Origin: Agelaius tricolor
Lineage: Eukaryota; Chordata; Aves; Passeriformes; Icteridae
Length of the DNA stretch: 64,000 nt
Reading direction: 5' to 3'
Assembly (NCBI GenBank): GCA_023055355.1
Contig: JALJCS010000001.1
Location: 22,569,881 to 22,633,880 of the forward strand
The position numbers and the translations under genes are program-made. The notes beneath the pieces are model-generated. The model saw nothing but the letters and a program-made list of their open reading frames with translations. It did no database searches and was not told where the DNA came from. Each line of letters starts with the position of its first letter. The stretch's first letter is position 1. Positions 45,001-58,770 of the stretch are shown one piece after another.

Positions 45001-48000
45001 ATCTTTAACACAAATAAGGACTCTTTTAAAATTATTTTCAGCAATTGTTTTGAAGGCTTGGTTAAATCTTGATTTCCATATCCATTCTCCTTGAGCACAC
45101 AAGAGGCTGTCAGAAAGTAGCTGGTGATGTGTGATTCTAGGATCCTAGTGATTCTAGGATTGAAAAACACATTAGTGTTGTGGAAGTGTTCCACACTTAG
45201 TTGCATTGATTCAGGAGTACCTTCATGTTATAAAACTTCCACTGTCCCAGTTAATTTCTTCCTGCAAACCCTCCAAGTGGAGATAACCTGTGTTCCCAGT
45301 TTTAGTCTCTTCTCCCCTTGTGAATGTTCTACACAAGGCCAGGGCAGAGGTGGGACATAGTAGTATTGAAATGTGTTAAATGCCATAAGTGTAGATTTAT
45401 ATAATTTCTAACAACAGTAGCAAGGAATGTTATTTGCAGTTGTTTTCACTTTTTTATTTCACACACATACACACACGGGGTCAATGTTTCTCAAGGATGA
45501 GCTTGGCAGTTTCTGCATTCTCTCGCATTTTATTACTAATATTTTATTATGATGATATTCTTAGTAAAACCTACAATTTGGAAAGTTCATTCCTGTAAAC
45601 TGCCCCTTTAATGTGTTGTATCATTAACTCTTAAATCATTCAGTCACAGGAGTTTTGGTGTTTATAGGATTGGGAAGATGACTCGTGTGGTCTTTGCCTG
45701 GTTTTGCTGAACTTAGATTTATCAAAGAGCATTTCTCTCAGAATTGAAGTAAATAAAAGGAGAGAAGTCACACGGAGGAAGAAATACTTTCTACCCCTTC
45801 TTCAGGTCTCCTTTTGTTTTCATTCTATGAAACAATATACAGAGAACATGTTGAAAGCCACCTGTACCCTTTTTGAATATCTTCAGATAGCTTTTCTCAA
45901 AAGCTTTGTGGTCTGTGAAGAGCCCTTATTACACCTGACACTGGAAATCGAATCAGTCCTTTTCTGAAGTGTGCTGTGGATGCCTATTCCATCTCATTGT
46001 GCACATGGAGAGATCCCAAAGTTAAAAGTAAGTTCATGGTAGCCATATGTCATGACAGTGTGTCTGGTTTGGGCCTTTGAGGCACAGTTGGAATATACAG
46101 ACAATATAAAAGCTTGTGTTGCCTCGTATAAATGTAAACATTTTTGAAACTGGTGAGTGCTGGTTCTTTGCCTCCATCATTTTCTAAACATGTACAATAG
46201 TCTCACCCTATTCCATTTAGCTAAATTTGGTAAGAATATAAACTGACCATAAAAATGTAATTAAAGCTTGAACTAGAGATATAGTAGTTCAAACTGCAGT
46301 TGGCATTAAGGTGCTTGTATAGCTTTGTCAGTGCAGTTCAGCTGCACAGAGGGTGTGTTCATTTAGCAAAGGCTTCAGGCTGCTTCTTGTTTAGGTTTGT
46401 TCATACATTTTTTCCCTTTATTTGGTGGTGTTAACCCTTTGCAGAAAGGCAAGAGTGTGTTAAACATCGTCAGTTTGTTGGGTGAATAGACCACAGGTGT
46501 TAGCTGATTCATTAACAGGTCTCTAACAGTGACAAGAGTTTCTAGCACTGTTTGCAAAGCCTGGCTCTATAAACTCTGACCTACATAAAGCTGAAACAGC
46601 TGCCAGATTTAGTGGCAATTAACTCTATTTGTGAGTGCTCACAAGTCTGGGTATCTGGCTGTTCACAGACGATGTGTCAGTTTGGGAACTTCAGTCATAC
46701 TCATTTAGCACGCACCCAAGGGTTTGATATCAATTGTTTTGGGGTTGGGTTGTTTTTGCACTGTGGCTTGTTTTATCCAAGTGCTATTGAAAGCAGCACA
46801 AATCTCTCCATTGACTTGGGTTAGTTGGTCACTGTATGACATAACAAGCCTGTGTTGATTAATTCCCTGCTGTTCCTACTATAAGCCCACACATAATAAT
46901 GGAGAACCATTAGTGGCCATTGTCACTGTTAGTCAGTTCCCAGTAATACTTCATTTTTATTTTCAGGCTGAACCTTCCAATCCTACACAGTGTTATAAAT
47001 AAACCCTGTAAACAAGACCTCCTTGTCACATTTTTAGAATAGTAGATGCAACGTTTGCTAAACTTAGAACTTTCTCAAAGTCATGGTCACAGGTTCATGT
47101 GACCTGTTACAAAAGTTGCTGATTTCATTGTTTGGTTTCTCAACCCGACTTTCGACTTGCAGCCTGCTGAAGGCTGCTGCAGCCTGTGAGCGGGAGGGCA
47201 CATAGGGCGGGGCCCTTATTGCGTAAAGGTTTGTAGCTGTGACTCGGTTTTTGCAGAAAGTAACACTCATTTAGCTTCTCCTGCTTCCTCCTGCCTATTA
47301 CGAATACCCTACAGCACTGCTGTGAGAGAGCACTGCCTGTTCAAAGAACACCCTCAAAACCTACTGGAAATGGTGAACTGTAGCAAAGCAAAGCAGTAAC
47401 CTGTAGTGTTCCTTTCTTAGCTGTGAAATCTGGGGGAAGTACCCATGCTACATATTACTTCTTATTTTAGGAGCAAAATGTCTATCATTTCTTGTATATA
47501 AATGTCATAGAACACTGGACAAAGTTGAAAATGTCTAACAAGTATTTGCTGGACAGTACTGTCTTACTGAGGAGATAAAGTGTCAGCTTGTCACGTGTTT
47601 TTAGGTTACCTTACTAATACATTACTTAAATTACCTTAAAATTTATTAACAATATGCACAGTATAGTTGGGAAGTCACCCGTTTTTGTGGTCCTGCAAAC
47701 TAATTACTTGGTCACCCACTTGTATCATTGCAAAGCACTGTCACTTTGAGGGTTGGTGCAGGTTTGGTAAGGTTTGTACCTCCTAAATAGCCTGTGATTC
47801 TCAGGATAGATAAAGTATGTTTTGAAAGCCATATAAAGAGGAATTATGAACATGATCAGAAAACCATTTTTTTCCTTTTTAGAGTTTCTCACTCTGTGAG
47901 GTGTCTTCTGCCTTTTCTTACATTTCACTATGTGCATCCCTCAGTAATTCCACATGATGGAATAGAAAACAGGTCAGAATAGTATACAGATAAAAGTCAG

Positions 48001-49889
48001 TAAAAGGAATTATTGTATCTCTTAGGGAAGATGAGTACTTTTTCTGTAGCAGAATTACTTACTATCTCTTTGATGAATGTTGCTGTTGTCTTTAAGCCTA
48101 GGAAAAGAAATATATTAAAGTAGATTGTAGAGTGCATTTTTGTTCTGCACAGTAATGTCACTTCAATTCTTTATAAGAGGCAATTAGATAAAAAAGCATG
48201 TCTTAGAATATTGTATTGATGTCTCTACTCACAGATTAAGTTTCTAGAAGGAAAATTTTCTGATGCATCTTCTTTTACCTTAAGTATCAGTGTTTTTCTT
48301 GCTTAAAGTCTCATTTCCTACCTGAGGAAAAAAAGAAATAGCTAATAACCATAATTGAGGGGAAAATGTTTTGGGTTTTTTGTTTGTTTTATTAACATGG
48401 AAGCATAATCCTGTACCGATTCTACATTTAGGAGTGGTTTTTTGTCTTCTCTGTCCCCTGATATCTGCACATGAGGCAAGAGAGCTAAAAGGTTTTGTCT
48501 TCCTCCCTATGCACTGTTCCTCCTTTTTTCATAGCCACTACAGCACCTCTGCATTCCTGGCCCTTGTACATGGCCTGAGCACAGGGGTCATTTGAGCAGT
48601 CAGAATGCTTTTATGTGCAGACAGCCTGGAATGGCTTTATGGCCAGCTCTCCTGGAATAATTTATAAGGACTGCATCAGGAGTAACACTGGGGAATTTGG
48701 AGGGCTGCCCTGAGTTGTGCTGATGGTTGTACATGGCCCTGACCCTCTCTGAGGGAGGCACAGGCCACTTCCCTTACATTGTTCTACCACTGCTGGCATG
48801 GAAGAGCAGCAGATCTGAGTTGGTGTGAGCAGTCTGTAGGTGTTGAGAGAAATCACAGTAAGGAAAACCACTGTGACTCCAGAGCGTGGTACTGGGGTTT
48901 TTTTCTGTAGTGTAACTCATGTCCTCCTGTTGGCCCAAAGAGTCACCACAATGCAAAGTGGAGCTGAGATAATGTGTCTGTACAAGAAATCCACTCATTT
49001 TTTGTGGGGCAGGGTGGACTCGGGTGCACATTTCCTGGTTCTTTTTATTACAGTGGATTTTGCTGCTGTCTTAGTTATTATTAGTGGATTCTTAGAATTA
49101 GTAGAGAATTGTTTATTCTGGAGAGGTGCTAGGAATGGTGAATATCTGTGAAACTCTAATAGTATATGAGTGTTGTGAGCAGGAATTTGTGGTGTGAGCA
49201 ACTGACAAGTTGTGTAAATTGACCTTTACCTGTCCTTTAATTTTCCAGTGCTATATCAAGCTATACTGTTGGGGTTTTTTTTTAATGCATAGATAGGACT
49301 TAAAGTAATGTCAATATTTAACTTGCAACTTGAGCTAAGAGTACAACAAAATCAAATCTAATACTGAATTTCAAAGGAGGCTGAAGGAGATTGTGTATCT
49401 TGGATCATATAATAATGGTTGATTGGAAATTCCAGTCTCATCCATGTATGGGCCTTTTGAAGAATGAAAGTATTAATTCCTTAATAAAGGCAAAACCTAG
49501 GGAAGTGAGGGCTCTGATCATCCAAGCATGTTGAAGACTAAGAGGAAGTGTAGTTGTACATTTGATTTGTTAATCTTGTGTAAGGATTCAAATTGTATTT
49601 TTGTTGTAAAGTACTGTTGTTATAAAGCTTTCAATTCCATTGAGCTTCCGACTGCCCAGAATAGATCATTTTGCCAGTCATCTCTGAGCTCTGTGCTGCC
49701 CCACCTAGATCTCTGCAAGTGTCCCAGGAAATTATTCCAAAGCTAGAACAGGCATGTCTAGATTATATTGCAGCCAGTGTTATGACTGCATTTATAATTA
49801 CTGTGAGTTAACATAATTCTTTCCTTTATGAGGACAGCTCTTGGAGAAACTTCTGTTTCTCTTTGATTTTATTGTTTCTGTTGGTGTAG
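42054..49889. other. Non-coding DNA, nothing firmly recognised
   Basis: AT-rich, possibly an intron of the hypothetical plus-strand transcript or upstream DNA of ATF3. It contains one small GC patch at about 47150-47235 with a GC box and a C/EBP-like TTGCGTAA site (see findings). Confidence 0.45.
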
Positions 49890-49984
49890 GATAAAAGCCA
49901 CTCAGGCTCAAGGAGTATAAAAGCTTTTTCTTATGAAAAAATAGTGGTATGCCAGTATGAACACATCTTGCATGAAACCAGAAA
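49890..49984 (+). other. Second exon-like segment, phase-compatible
   Basis: The 95-bp segment follows a textbook acceptor (pyrimidine-rich, TTGGTGTAG) and ends at a consensus donor (GAAA then GTAAGT). The only open frame that fits phase 0 from the segment at 41943 encodes DKSHSGSRSIKAFSYEKIVV, then CQYEHILHETR, and leaves phase 2. Spliced to 41943-42053 it gives 68 codons with no stop. The protein is not recognised. Splice-site quality is the main support. Confidence 0.35.
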
Positions 49985-52900
49985 GTAAGTCAGTTGCAAT
50001 ATATGCTTTTAAAATTCTAAACGATGATGTACACAAGAGGTTGTAAAGTAACTTTAGAAGGACCTTATGATGCATGCATCTTGTGTAATTCTGGGCATTC
50101 TAATTACAGAATTCTTTTTGCACATACCCAGATTTAGTCATGTGTGGATCAACCAGAGATAGTTCTGTAGATGTTTTTCAGTAGGGAAGTGACATACCAA
50201 GCAGTACAGGATGTAAAACAGAAATGGGCCATATTGAATTAATCTTTAGTGTTTGACTTAAATTCATAAGGGATTTAGTTACACTCTTCACTAATTCTCA
50301 ACAGGTAAGAATTTGAACATCACTATTTATAGTAGAAGAAAGAGGCTTGTTAGAATTCTAAGTGACCTGAAGTTTTCTAGTCTAAGTATCATTTAATCTA
50401 AATATACCAATCAACGTCTCAAAAAAAGTCAAATGCACACAGCAATTTGGCTTCATGTGAATGTTCTTCTGGGAGCTAATGGAGTGCAGAGTTTCCCATG
50501 TTCTCTCTCTTCCCTTCATTGCTGAGTATCTATATCCATGGCCATCCTCAAGAATCTTATTTTACCTCTTGGCTCCATGCACTGGGAGGTCCTGTTGGCA
50601 TAAGTATAACTATGCCCTGGGAATATAGGATTTATGGATTCTTTTTGTTCCCTGTGCTGGATGTACAGTGCCACTTCTTTTATTGCTCTGAATGCTGAAC
50701 AGACATTTTCTTCAAATATTAATCCTGCCCAGATAAATCTTTCTTCTAGAGTTCCGCACTTCTCCTTTTAGTTACTGTTCAAATGGCCATCTCTTTTAGC
50801 TGACATTTTTTAAATTTTTCACATGAAAACAGGCAGTTCTGTTCCACTGATGATATAAGTTCAGGATTTAAATATTTGTCTTAACACACTGTGTTATATA
50901 TTATTCATAATTATAAAGTATAGCTACTGAGTCAAATACATCTCAGAATATATACAGAACTGCTCAGGGTAACCATCCAGTAATGCACCTTGTGTGCCTA
51001 TGCTAATCTAAAACTTATCTCTTCTGCCAGGTTTTCACAAACTAATGTCAAAATCACTGTATTTTGCTTGAAAAGTTATTTGGTTTTTTAAAAACCACTA
51101 TATTGATATCCATTCTTCACCAAGCTGGTTCTCTAAATGAGTACCAATCAGAGAGTTTAGTAATAAGTAATTTATTTTATGCACACATATGAATACATAT
51201 AAAAATATCTTTTTTGTCTGTAACTTACTGCTATTCCAATGGGTTTGATATTTCCTATTGGTTGTAAATTAGATATATTTTCCAGTTTAATATTTTCTAT
51301 ATGACTTTCTAATCAAAAGTTCTATCATGAAGAAAAAGAATACAGGGAAGTTATTAAAAACTACCTGGCACAGATAATGGATTTATTTCCTTGTAGTGGG
51401 CGTTGCCCCATATTGTCACATGCAAATGAAACATTTTTGTAAATGATTGATTTATAGAATGGCAGAGCATGTTACAAAAACAACAGCCATTTACAGTAAA
51501 TATTTAGTTTTCGGTCTTGTGTACTAGTAAGGCTTTTTGGAAAGAGAGCAAGTATTGGGATTTTGTGTGACTCACTGTGGTAGGCAATTCTTAATCTCTG
51601 AAGAATATACATTCCACAGTCCTTGGAAAGTACACTGTTGATTGTATAGGAATTGCTTAATGCATTCCCAAACTCTTGATTAGTAAATAACGCTCTACTG
51701 ACTGAATGTTGCTTATGGAGAAATTCCATCCCAGGTATGGTGTACCACAGACTGAAATGTAAATGAGAGCATGTTTTGTTTTTCTCAAATCTGTGATCTG
51801 GAATGACAGCATGGAATGGAGTTATGCTGTGCCAGAAGCTCTTGGTAAAATCCAAAACCCCCACAAAATACATTTACTTTCGTGATCTGTATGATTTGCT
51901 CACTGTATGTGAGCAGTGCTCATCCATGCTTGCAAATCTTTTAAGAGGATGACACTGTAATTGCTGATGTGGATGTCTGGGAAATGTGTGCTAACTAACA
52001 TATACAAACATGGAGACTATGTATTTCTGGCATTGAAATAGTACAGTTAATGTAATTGCATGATTTTGTAGCAAGACTAGCATCAATGTAATTATTCAGA
52101 TTGAGTGTTGTGAATTGTTTTGGTGTGTTTTGGCACTAAAGTTGAAGTTTCACAGAGCAGAAGGTCTGCTTTTGGAATGAGATATGTGTAAACTTGTTCA
52201 CAGTAATTCCTCTCACTACCAATCATCCTTATACCATGTGTTCTAAACTAAACAGTCCAGATTCCAAACGAATGCTGATGTCTAAAGTCTAAATATTTGC
52301 TCTGTCATCCTTTAGTACTGGTGAATTATTTCCTCTGTTCAATCATACAGTTTAGTAATGTATGCCTGTGGAAAAATGTTCTGTCTCTGAATTGATCAGG
52401 TCCTGTTACCCTCAGTTACTCTGGCTGCAGCACAGTATTTCACCCTATAAGATGCAAGGTGGGAATTTTAAATCAGGCCTTGCTCTGTTAATAGCATATA
52501 AAGTTGCTACTGGTCTTGACAGGACTGTCTTCAGGTTTTCATAGGTGAATGCACTAAATAGGTTTTTAGGTTTTTATACCCTGCTTTACCTAATTGCATA
52601 ACACATTAAATATATTTTTGCCTTCTCTGGGTTATTCCTCCTCCTCTAATCCTGTATGTCTGAAAGTAGGCTGTAGAAACCTCTGCTAAACTTCTCCTAG
52701 AGTGACTTTCTTCATGGAAGTCACATCTCATATTTAGTTGCTTACTTCATCAGGCTTACTTGCTTAAATGCTCTGCTCTGTCAGTCCTTAAAAATTTAAT
52801 CCTTTACAACACTTAAGTATTGCATCACCCATATAAGACTTTAAAAGCCAGTGGCCAGGCTGGATAAGTCTAGGAACCCAATTTCTGTATTGATCTGATG

Positions 52901-55900
52901 AGAATTGTGAGTTAATGGAAGTTCTCTCAGACAAGTTAATTTTTCCTCCTTGTTTCATTTCTGGTTTGAGCCTTTGAGAGTTTGGAATTTTCTGAAAAGA
53001 ATTGGAAAGGGGTTGTTCTCTGATAAACATGAAGAAGGCAGGACCAAACTCTGTAAATAAGAATTCTGAACAGAATCAAATACAAAATTTTTATTAGACT
53101 ACTTTTTGAGGTTTTATGAGATTAAATTCACTCTATGAAATGACAAATAAGTTACACTCTCCTTCATGTAATAATCTTTCATCCATATATAAGCATAAAT
53201 CATGTCCTTCTCTGAGCTAAAATCCAGTGGGTTTTTGTCACACTTTCTGTTTCCTGCCCTGATTATATATTGAGAAGGATATCATTACACAGGCTTTCCA
53301 AAGGATTTCCTTTTTGCAGTGAACTTGCTGCCAGGCTTCTGACAAAATACAGTAAATGTATTCAGCTACATTTATTAATTCAACAGAATGATATCAGTGA
53401 TACTCTCTGAGCAAAGTACGGTCTAACATTCAAGACAGGAGCATTTCTGACTGCAGTGTCTTAATATTTTAATAAAGCCACACTGTTTATTCCAAAACTC
53501 CAAGGAATATCCCTAGTATAATTTTGAATTTTTTCAACTGAGTGTCTTTATATATGACAGATCTAGTTTCTGTTAAGTTCATTTAATTTTATGTAGTTTA
53601 GCTCCTTGGAGCATTTCAGGATGGTCAAGCAAAGAAAGTTAGAAGCTACCTCGTAAATAGAAAGACAGACTTGTGATTTGGGGGTAAGGAATAATGAAAG
53701 ACAAGAGAAGTAACAGTTGGAGAAATGGATGAAATTAGGATTGGTGAAATGAGGATTCTGGTAGGATTTTTTGGATGTCAGAAAACGTGATATTTGAAAT
53801 GTAAAATGTTTCTTAGTATGAAAGGAATTCTTGTCATCTTGTTGTGAAGCAGATGAGCTGCTTCATTCAATTTTGTTTTCCAGCCAAACAAGCAAGAGCC
53901 TGAGAGCAGTTATTTCATTTACAAAAGTGCAGCTATTATGTCTTTATTTTCAAGGCCTCCTTGTTCAGGAAGCTTCTGGGTTTAAAGATCAACATTCACT
54001 AAACAACATTCATAAAAACTTGGATTAGAAGCATCCAGTGACCCTGTCTGTGCTTTAGGAATTGTGTTAGAAATTCAGTATTTGGGGAAGGTGCAGTGGA
54101 AAACTGTGATACAGAGGTGTCTTGGAAAGAAGCCATTTGTGGTGAGCAAAGATCCTTTTCAAGGTTGTTAACCTCTGTATCCCTGAATTGTGTTTACATA
54201 GCTGCCTAAAGGATTTCTGCAGTTTCAGTTGGAATATTCAGTTCCCCAACCAAAACACTTGTGTGACACGGCTGTTACCGTTTGCCCCATGGATGCTGCT
54301 CACTTTTCAGTTAGGGCTGAAGTAACCTCTGGCTAACTTCTAAGATAGCTGCACTGCTTAAAATTTTTCATACTCACGTGTTTCAATATTAATTAGGCTT
54401 TCAGGCTTATTAACATTATGATTACTGCATTTTGTCAAGACATAGGGCTGTCACCCAGGAAGTCTTATCTGTTGCCTTGCAGTTTTGCCTAAGGCATGTT
54501 AGCCTGACAATTGTATTGCTAGAATTTGGAAGATTTGTTGAAATCAAATGTTGTTGCTAAAATGTTAAATTCTGTAGTGTAAATGCACAGGAAGTCTATA
54601 AAAGATGCATAGTTTTCTATTAGAAAAAAACTAAATTTCAGTATTTAAAAAAATTAGTATGTGTTATGTGCAGCCAAAGATATATAATCATATCTTGTCT
54701 TTTTTCATTTTCTCTTGGAAGTGCTCATGTATTTTCCTTCTCTTGTAGGAGTCTCAATTTTTCATAGGAATGGCTTGTTCACATTTGAGACATTTGAGAA
54801 GTTTTTCAGCAGTGCTTTCTTTCTTTTTTTTTTTTTTATACATAGTACTTGTATCTTACCAAAATTTGTCTGGTAGCTCCTGAGAATAGGAGTGCATGAA
54901 CTAAACTAGCCCATTACAGTTCAAATCTTTCCAAGGTTCATGTTCCTCACTGGAAAGCCTCAACACGATGAAATATTTGAAGGTTAGTGAAGGCTGATTT
55001 TTTGATGATAAATACCAAGTCCAGATTTGTACAATGAATCTGCCTCGTACAAAAATCTGTGTCAGCTCACTTTGCCAGTTTTTGCTGTTATCACAACCCA
55101 GGTGTACAAGACTAGGGACTGATTTTTATCATGCAAAATCTTATGGAGTATATCATATGAATTAGGGCAGTATTATTTTGGTTCTGCAAATTGTGTGCTT
55201 GGCTGGAGGGACTTGAGAGAGCAATGATAGATGTTCCCTGTTGAATACAAGAGGAGGTAAAAACTAAGTGCCCAAGTCAACAGCATAATAAAAAAGGAGG
55301 CACTTCAGTTTCCTAAAGCTCAAATTACCTTTCAAGAACAAATTTCTAACTCGGAACCACTGGAGTTTGTGTAGTAAGTGAGACACTGACATTTTGTACT
55401 GCCCATGATGAGATGAACCCACAACTTACAGCATTGGCCACACCTACCTGTCGTGTATTTTACCTGAATCTGCCTGTCTTGGATGTGTCTTTTTCATGTG
55501 GGAAAAGATGTTAATCTTAATTTTATACTCTAAATTTATACTCTGTGTAGGCTGCCAGTCCTTTCACAGCCATACTGATGATGGACAGTTCTTGGGCTTG
55601 CCAGGGGAGTGGCCATGGGTGGTGTTTGTAGGAGCTGAAACATCTGTGGGACAAAAAGGGGATCACCACCTTTCCTGAGGCAATAGTGAGGTGGTTGCAT
55701 TATGTCCAGATGTGCTGTGCATGCTGCTTTTCCCTATCCCTGATCAAATCAATGTGATTTAGCCAGAATAATTTTTAAACTGCATTATGGGTCTTTAAGT
55801 TCTCTTCAAATAGGGAGTTATTTTGCCCTTTGCTAGGCCTTTTTATTTTAATGGTTGCTGAGGTTAATGGGTCTTGTGTTCAGATTTTAATGCTGCTTTT

Positions 55901-58610
55901 ATATGGCTGCAGAAAATAGCTTAGACAGACAACCCTTGTAGTTGTAAACCTGAGGAAGTACAGGATCTATGGATTTATAGGCCAATTGCAGTATGTAAAG
56001 GATCTTCACTCAGAGGCCCTAAAATGTTAATCTTTTTGATATTTGCATGTATTGTTAGAGGTGCACAATTTCCAACTTTTGCCTCCCCCAACCTTGTTAC
56101 GATGTGCTGTTGAGCTGAAAATAAGAACTGATATTCCCTTTTGGGCTCAGTTCCAGCAGTGCTTAGGTCCTTGGGAACAGACACATCTTTCTCCTGCTGC
56201 TTGCCTGCAGTTCTTTCCTGGCTCTTTAAATCACAGCACTGAGATGCCAGCAATCCAGATACCAGTGGTTCTGCTTCATTTCTCCCAGGCAGAAATGTCA
56301 TTTGGCACTTACCTGCCTATTCTTTGACTGGAACTTAATTTTAAGACACCTTAATTTGATGTATTTGGGATTTCTGTAAAAGACTTCATATGCTGTAAAT
56401 GAAGATGTATCATCTCAGAGACAAGGGTCACATGTTTAATTGCAAATGACTTGGGTTTACTGCATTCTGGTGTAATTTTGTGATGTCCTCACCCAAGAAA
56501 CAGCACATGATTATTTGTAAGCTTGCCATCCCTGGGAGGAAATTGGATAAGGCTTTCAGGATCTTTGTTGTAAGGGCAGTAATTGCTGTGATCCAATAAG
56601 GGAGAGCTCTGTGGTGGCATCACTCGAGAGAGTAAGCGTGGTGTGACTGCTGCTGCTTCTCGGATCCTGCTGCCTAATGAAAGATTAATGATGAGATGAT
56701 GCTCTGTAACAAACAGCTAATACTGCCACCAGGTCACAGGTTTGCTTTGAACCTATCAATACAGTTCATTCTCCTAAAGGTAGCTAATGATAGCATGCTT
56801 ATGAGAAATGAAATGGCCTGCAGTCCAAGACAGCCTGCTCCTTCTCACTGTGTCAGCTTTAAAGAAACAGCATTCCTTTTATAATGTCATCTAAACCTTG
56901 GGAAGAAAGGAGAGTTTAAATTCTCGGGGAAATGTTAAGAAAACTTTTATTAAAAAATTGAACTCAAGAAGAGAATCCTTTATATCAAAAATAAATTGGA
57001 ATTAAAACTCAATGAAACTTAAGTTGGAAAGAAAATTGTCTCATATTCTCAAAGTTAATAGTATCTGAAAGAGAAGAGAGTTTGATTTGACCTTGGTGTT
57101 TAAAGATCAGATGTACATTTATGTGTGTGTTCTTAATCCTTGGAGTGACTCCCTTGCCTGTGAAAGGCAGGGGGTCAAGTCCCCTCTGCGTCACATTGAC
57201 CCATCTGAGGAGAAAAGGAAAGAAATTGGAATATCATTCTTCTTCAGGGCTGGATAAATACAGATGTAACGTACTGAGTACTTTTTTAAAGATTATACCA
57301 GCTGTATGAATTCCAGAAGGCAAGTTTAGGACACAGAGGAGGATCTGTATTCAAGTAATTCCCTCAAAGATATTCCTATGAGAGGCTGAACAATCTTAGA
57401 ATTAGAAGGCAGAATGAGGAAACTCAAAAAGTTTTTCAAGAATTCAAGATTCAAAAAGATTCTCAAGATCTTTTCCTGAACCTTTTTCTAAACCCTTGGA
57501 AGACTTTCTAACACCTCTGAATCTTTTTCTAAGCCCTTTGAAGGAGATTTTGCATTCTTGCTTTTGTCTAAGTAATAAAGTACTGTGAAAGTGCAGGCAG
57601 TAAGATACTGTAAAATATGAATAAGGGAGCTTGACTTTTGGGCTCTTGGTTATGATACTTCAGCTTTCCAAAATGCAGAGTGGGAACTCCCTACCTGTCT
57701 TTAAAAAAAAAAAAGCCAAACCAAACCCCCAAAAAACCCCAAACTCAAGCTCAGATTTTGTAATAAAATATATGAAATATTCTTATTTTCATAGCAAAGT
57801 AGAATTGCTGTCCTATAGGTATGAACAGAACCATACTGACCTGGCTTCAGTTACTCCTTAGGTACAAAACAATATTATAAAAAATAATAATTTATTTCCT
57901 TGATGCAAATAGTATTTGCTTAGTACTTAGGATACTTGCCTGTGTGGTACTTTCATTCTAGATTTGTAAGTGTTAGCATTATTATCATTAACGATGTTAC
58001 ATTCCTAATAGATGGAACAAATTGAAATTGTCACCAAAAATATCAATTTGTCATCAAAATATCTGTACTAGAAAGTACATTAAATGTAAACAGAATTTTC
58101 ATGCTAACATCATTTCCCAGGAGCAGAGATGGACTGAAGCACTCCCTTGCAATGACTAAGCATTGTTTGGTGAGTAAGGCACTTCCTAAGACCTGAAGAG
58201 CAGTTCTAATTGCAATTTCAGACTTGCATTTTGCCACTCTTACACAGTTGTAAGAAAGATTTATATTGGTATTAGATAGCATTTCTTAATGTTTAGCTTT
58301 CTAGTTTTCATCATACAGCAGGGGTGAGCAAAAATTAGTCACCCCTGGCTGCAATCTGAGCATCTGTGCCTCAGTCACTGGAGCTGTATCTGTTTTATTT
58401 GATTTCTTCCCCTCTGTATTGAGTACATTTTCTTTCCAGACTGCATTGTGATCAATTGCCATTGCATTTCTTGGATTAACTTGGATTTCTCATCTTTTCT
58501 CTTCCCATTTCCTTTTTTCTATTCCAGTAAGTGCTTCATAGTTTTAAATGTTTAAATAGAGCCTCTTTCCCATAAACCCTGGAATTTGCCAGGATCCCTT
58601 CTTACAAGAG
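49985..58610. other. Non-coding DNA, nothing firmly recognised
   Basis: AT-rich with random ORFs. A small region at 56570-56760 combines several homeodomain-like TAAT motifs with GC-richer flanks and may be a conserved element (see findings). A tRNA-like arm near 57150-57195 was examined and rejected. Confidence 0.45.
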
Positions 58611-58614
58611 AAGC

Positions 58615-58770
58615 ATGGTCTAATGGTGAACAAGCTGAGATGGACATTGCTGTGTTTTTATCCCAGCCGATTTTCTTTTGTGGTCTTAGGCAGGTCTTTA
58701 AAATACCTGCCAGGAGAGCTGTGAGGATTAATTGAGCAGACAAAATGCTGTGTAATGCTTAACATTGTCT
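58615..58770 (+). mobile_element. Possible MIR SINE remnant
   Basis: 'ttgtggtcttaggcaggtct' and then 'agctgtgaggattaattgag' with 'atgctgtgtaatgcttaaca' follow the MIR order 'ctgtgtgaccttgggcaagtc ... gtgaggattaaatgag ... gtaaagcgcttag'. The copy is diverged and the assignment needs profile confirmation. Confidence 0.55.

Noticed and set aside
54751..54830. Segment after an acceptor-like CTTCTCTTGTAG as a further exon of the plus-strand transcript
   Set aside because: In the phase required by the segment ending at 49984 it hits a stop within a few codons.
55551..55680. Segment after CTCTGTGTAG as an exon
   Set aside because: The phase-compatible frame stops after about ten codons.
57150..57195. 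tRNA-like T-arm and B-box (GGGTCAAGTCCC) with a possible anticodon stem
   Set aside because: The 5' acceptor strand does not pair with the 3' side, position 33 is not T, and the D-arm is missing. At most it is a decayed tRNA-derived fragment.
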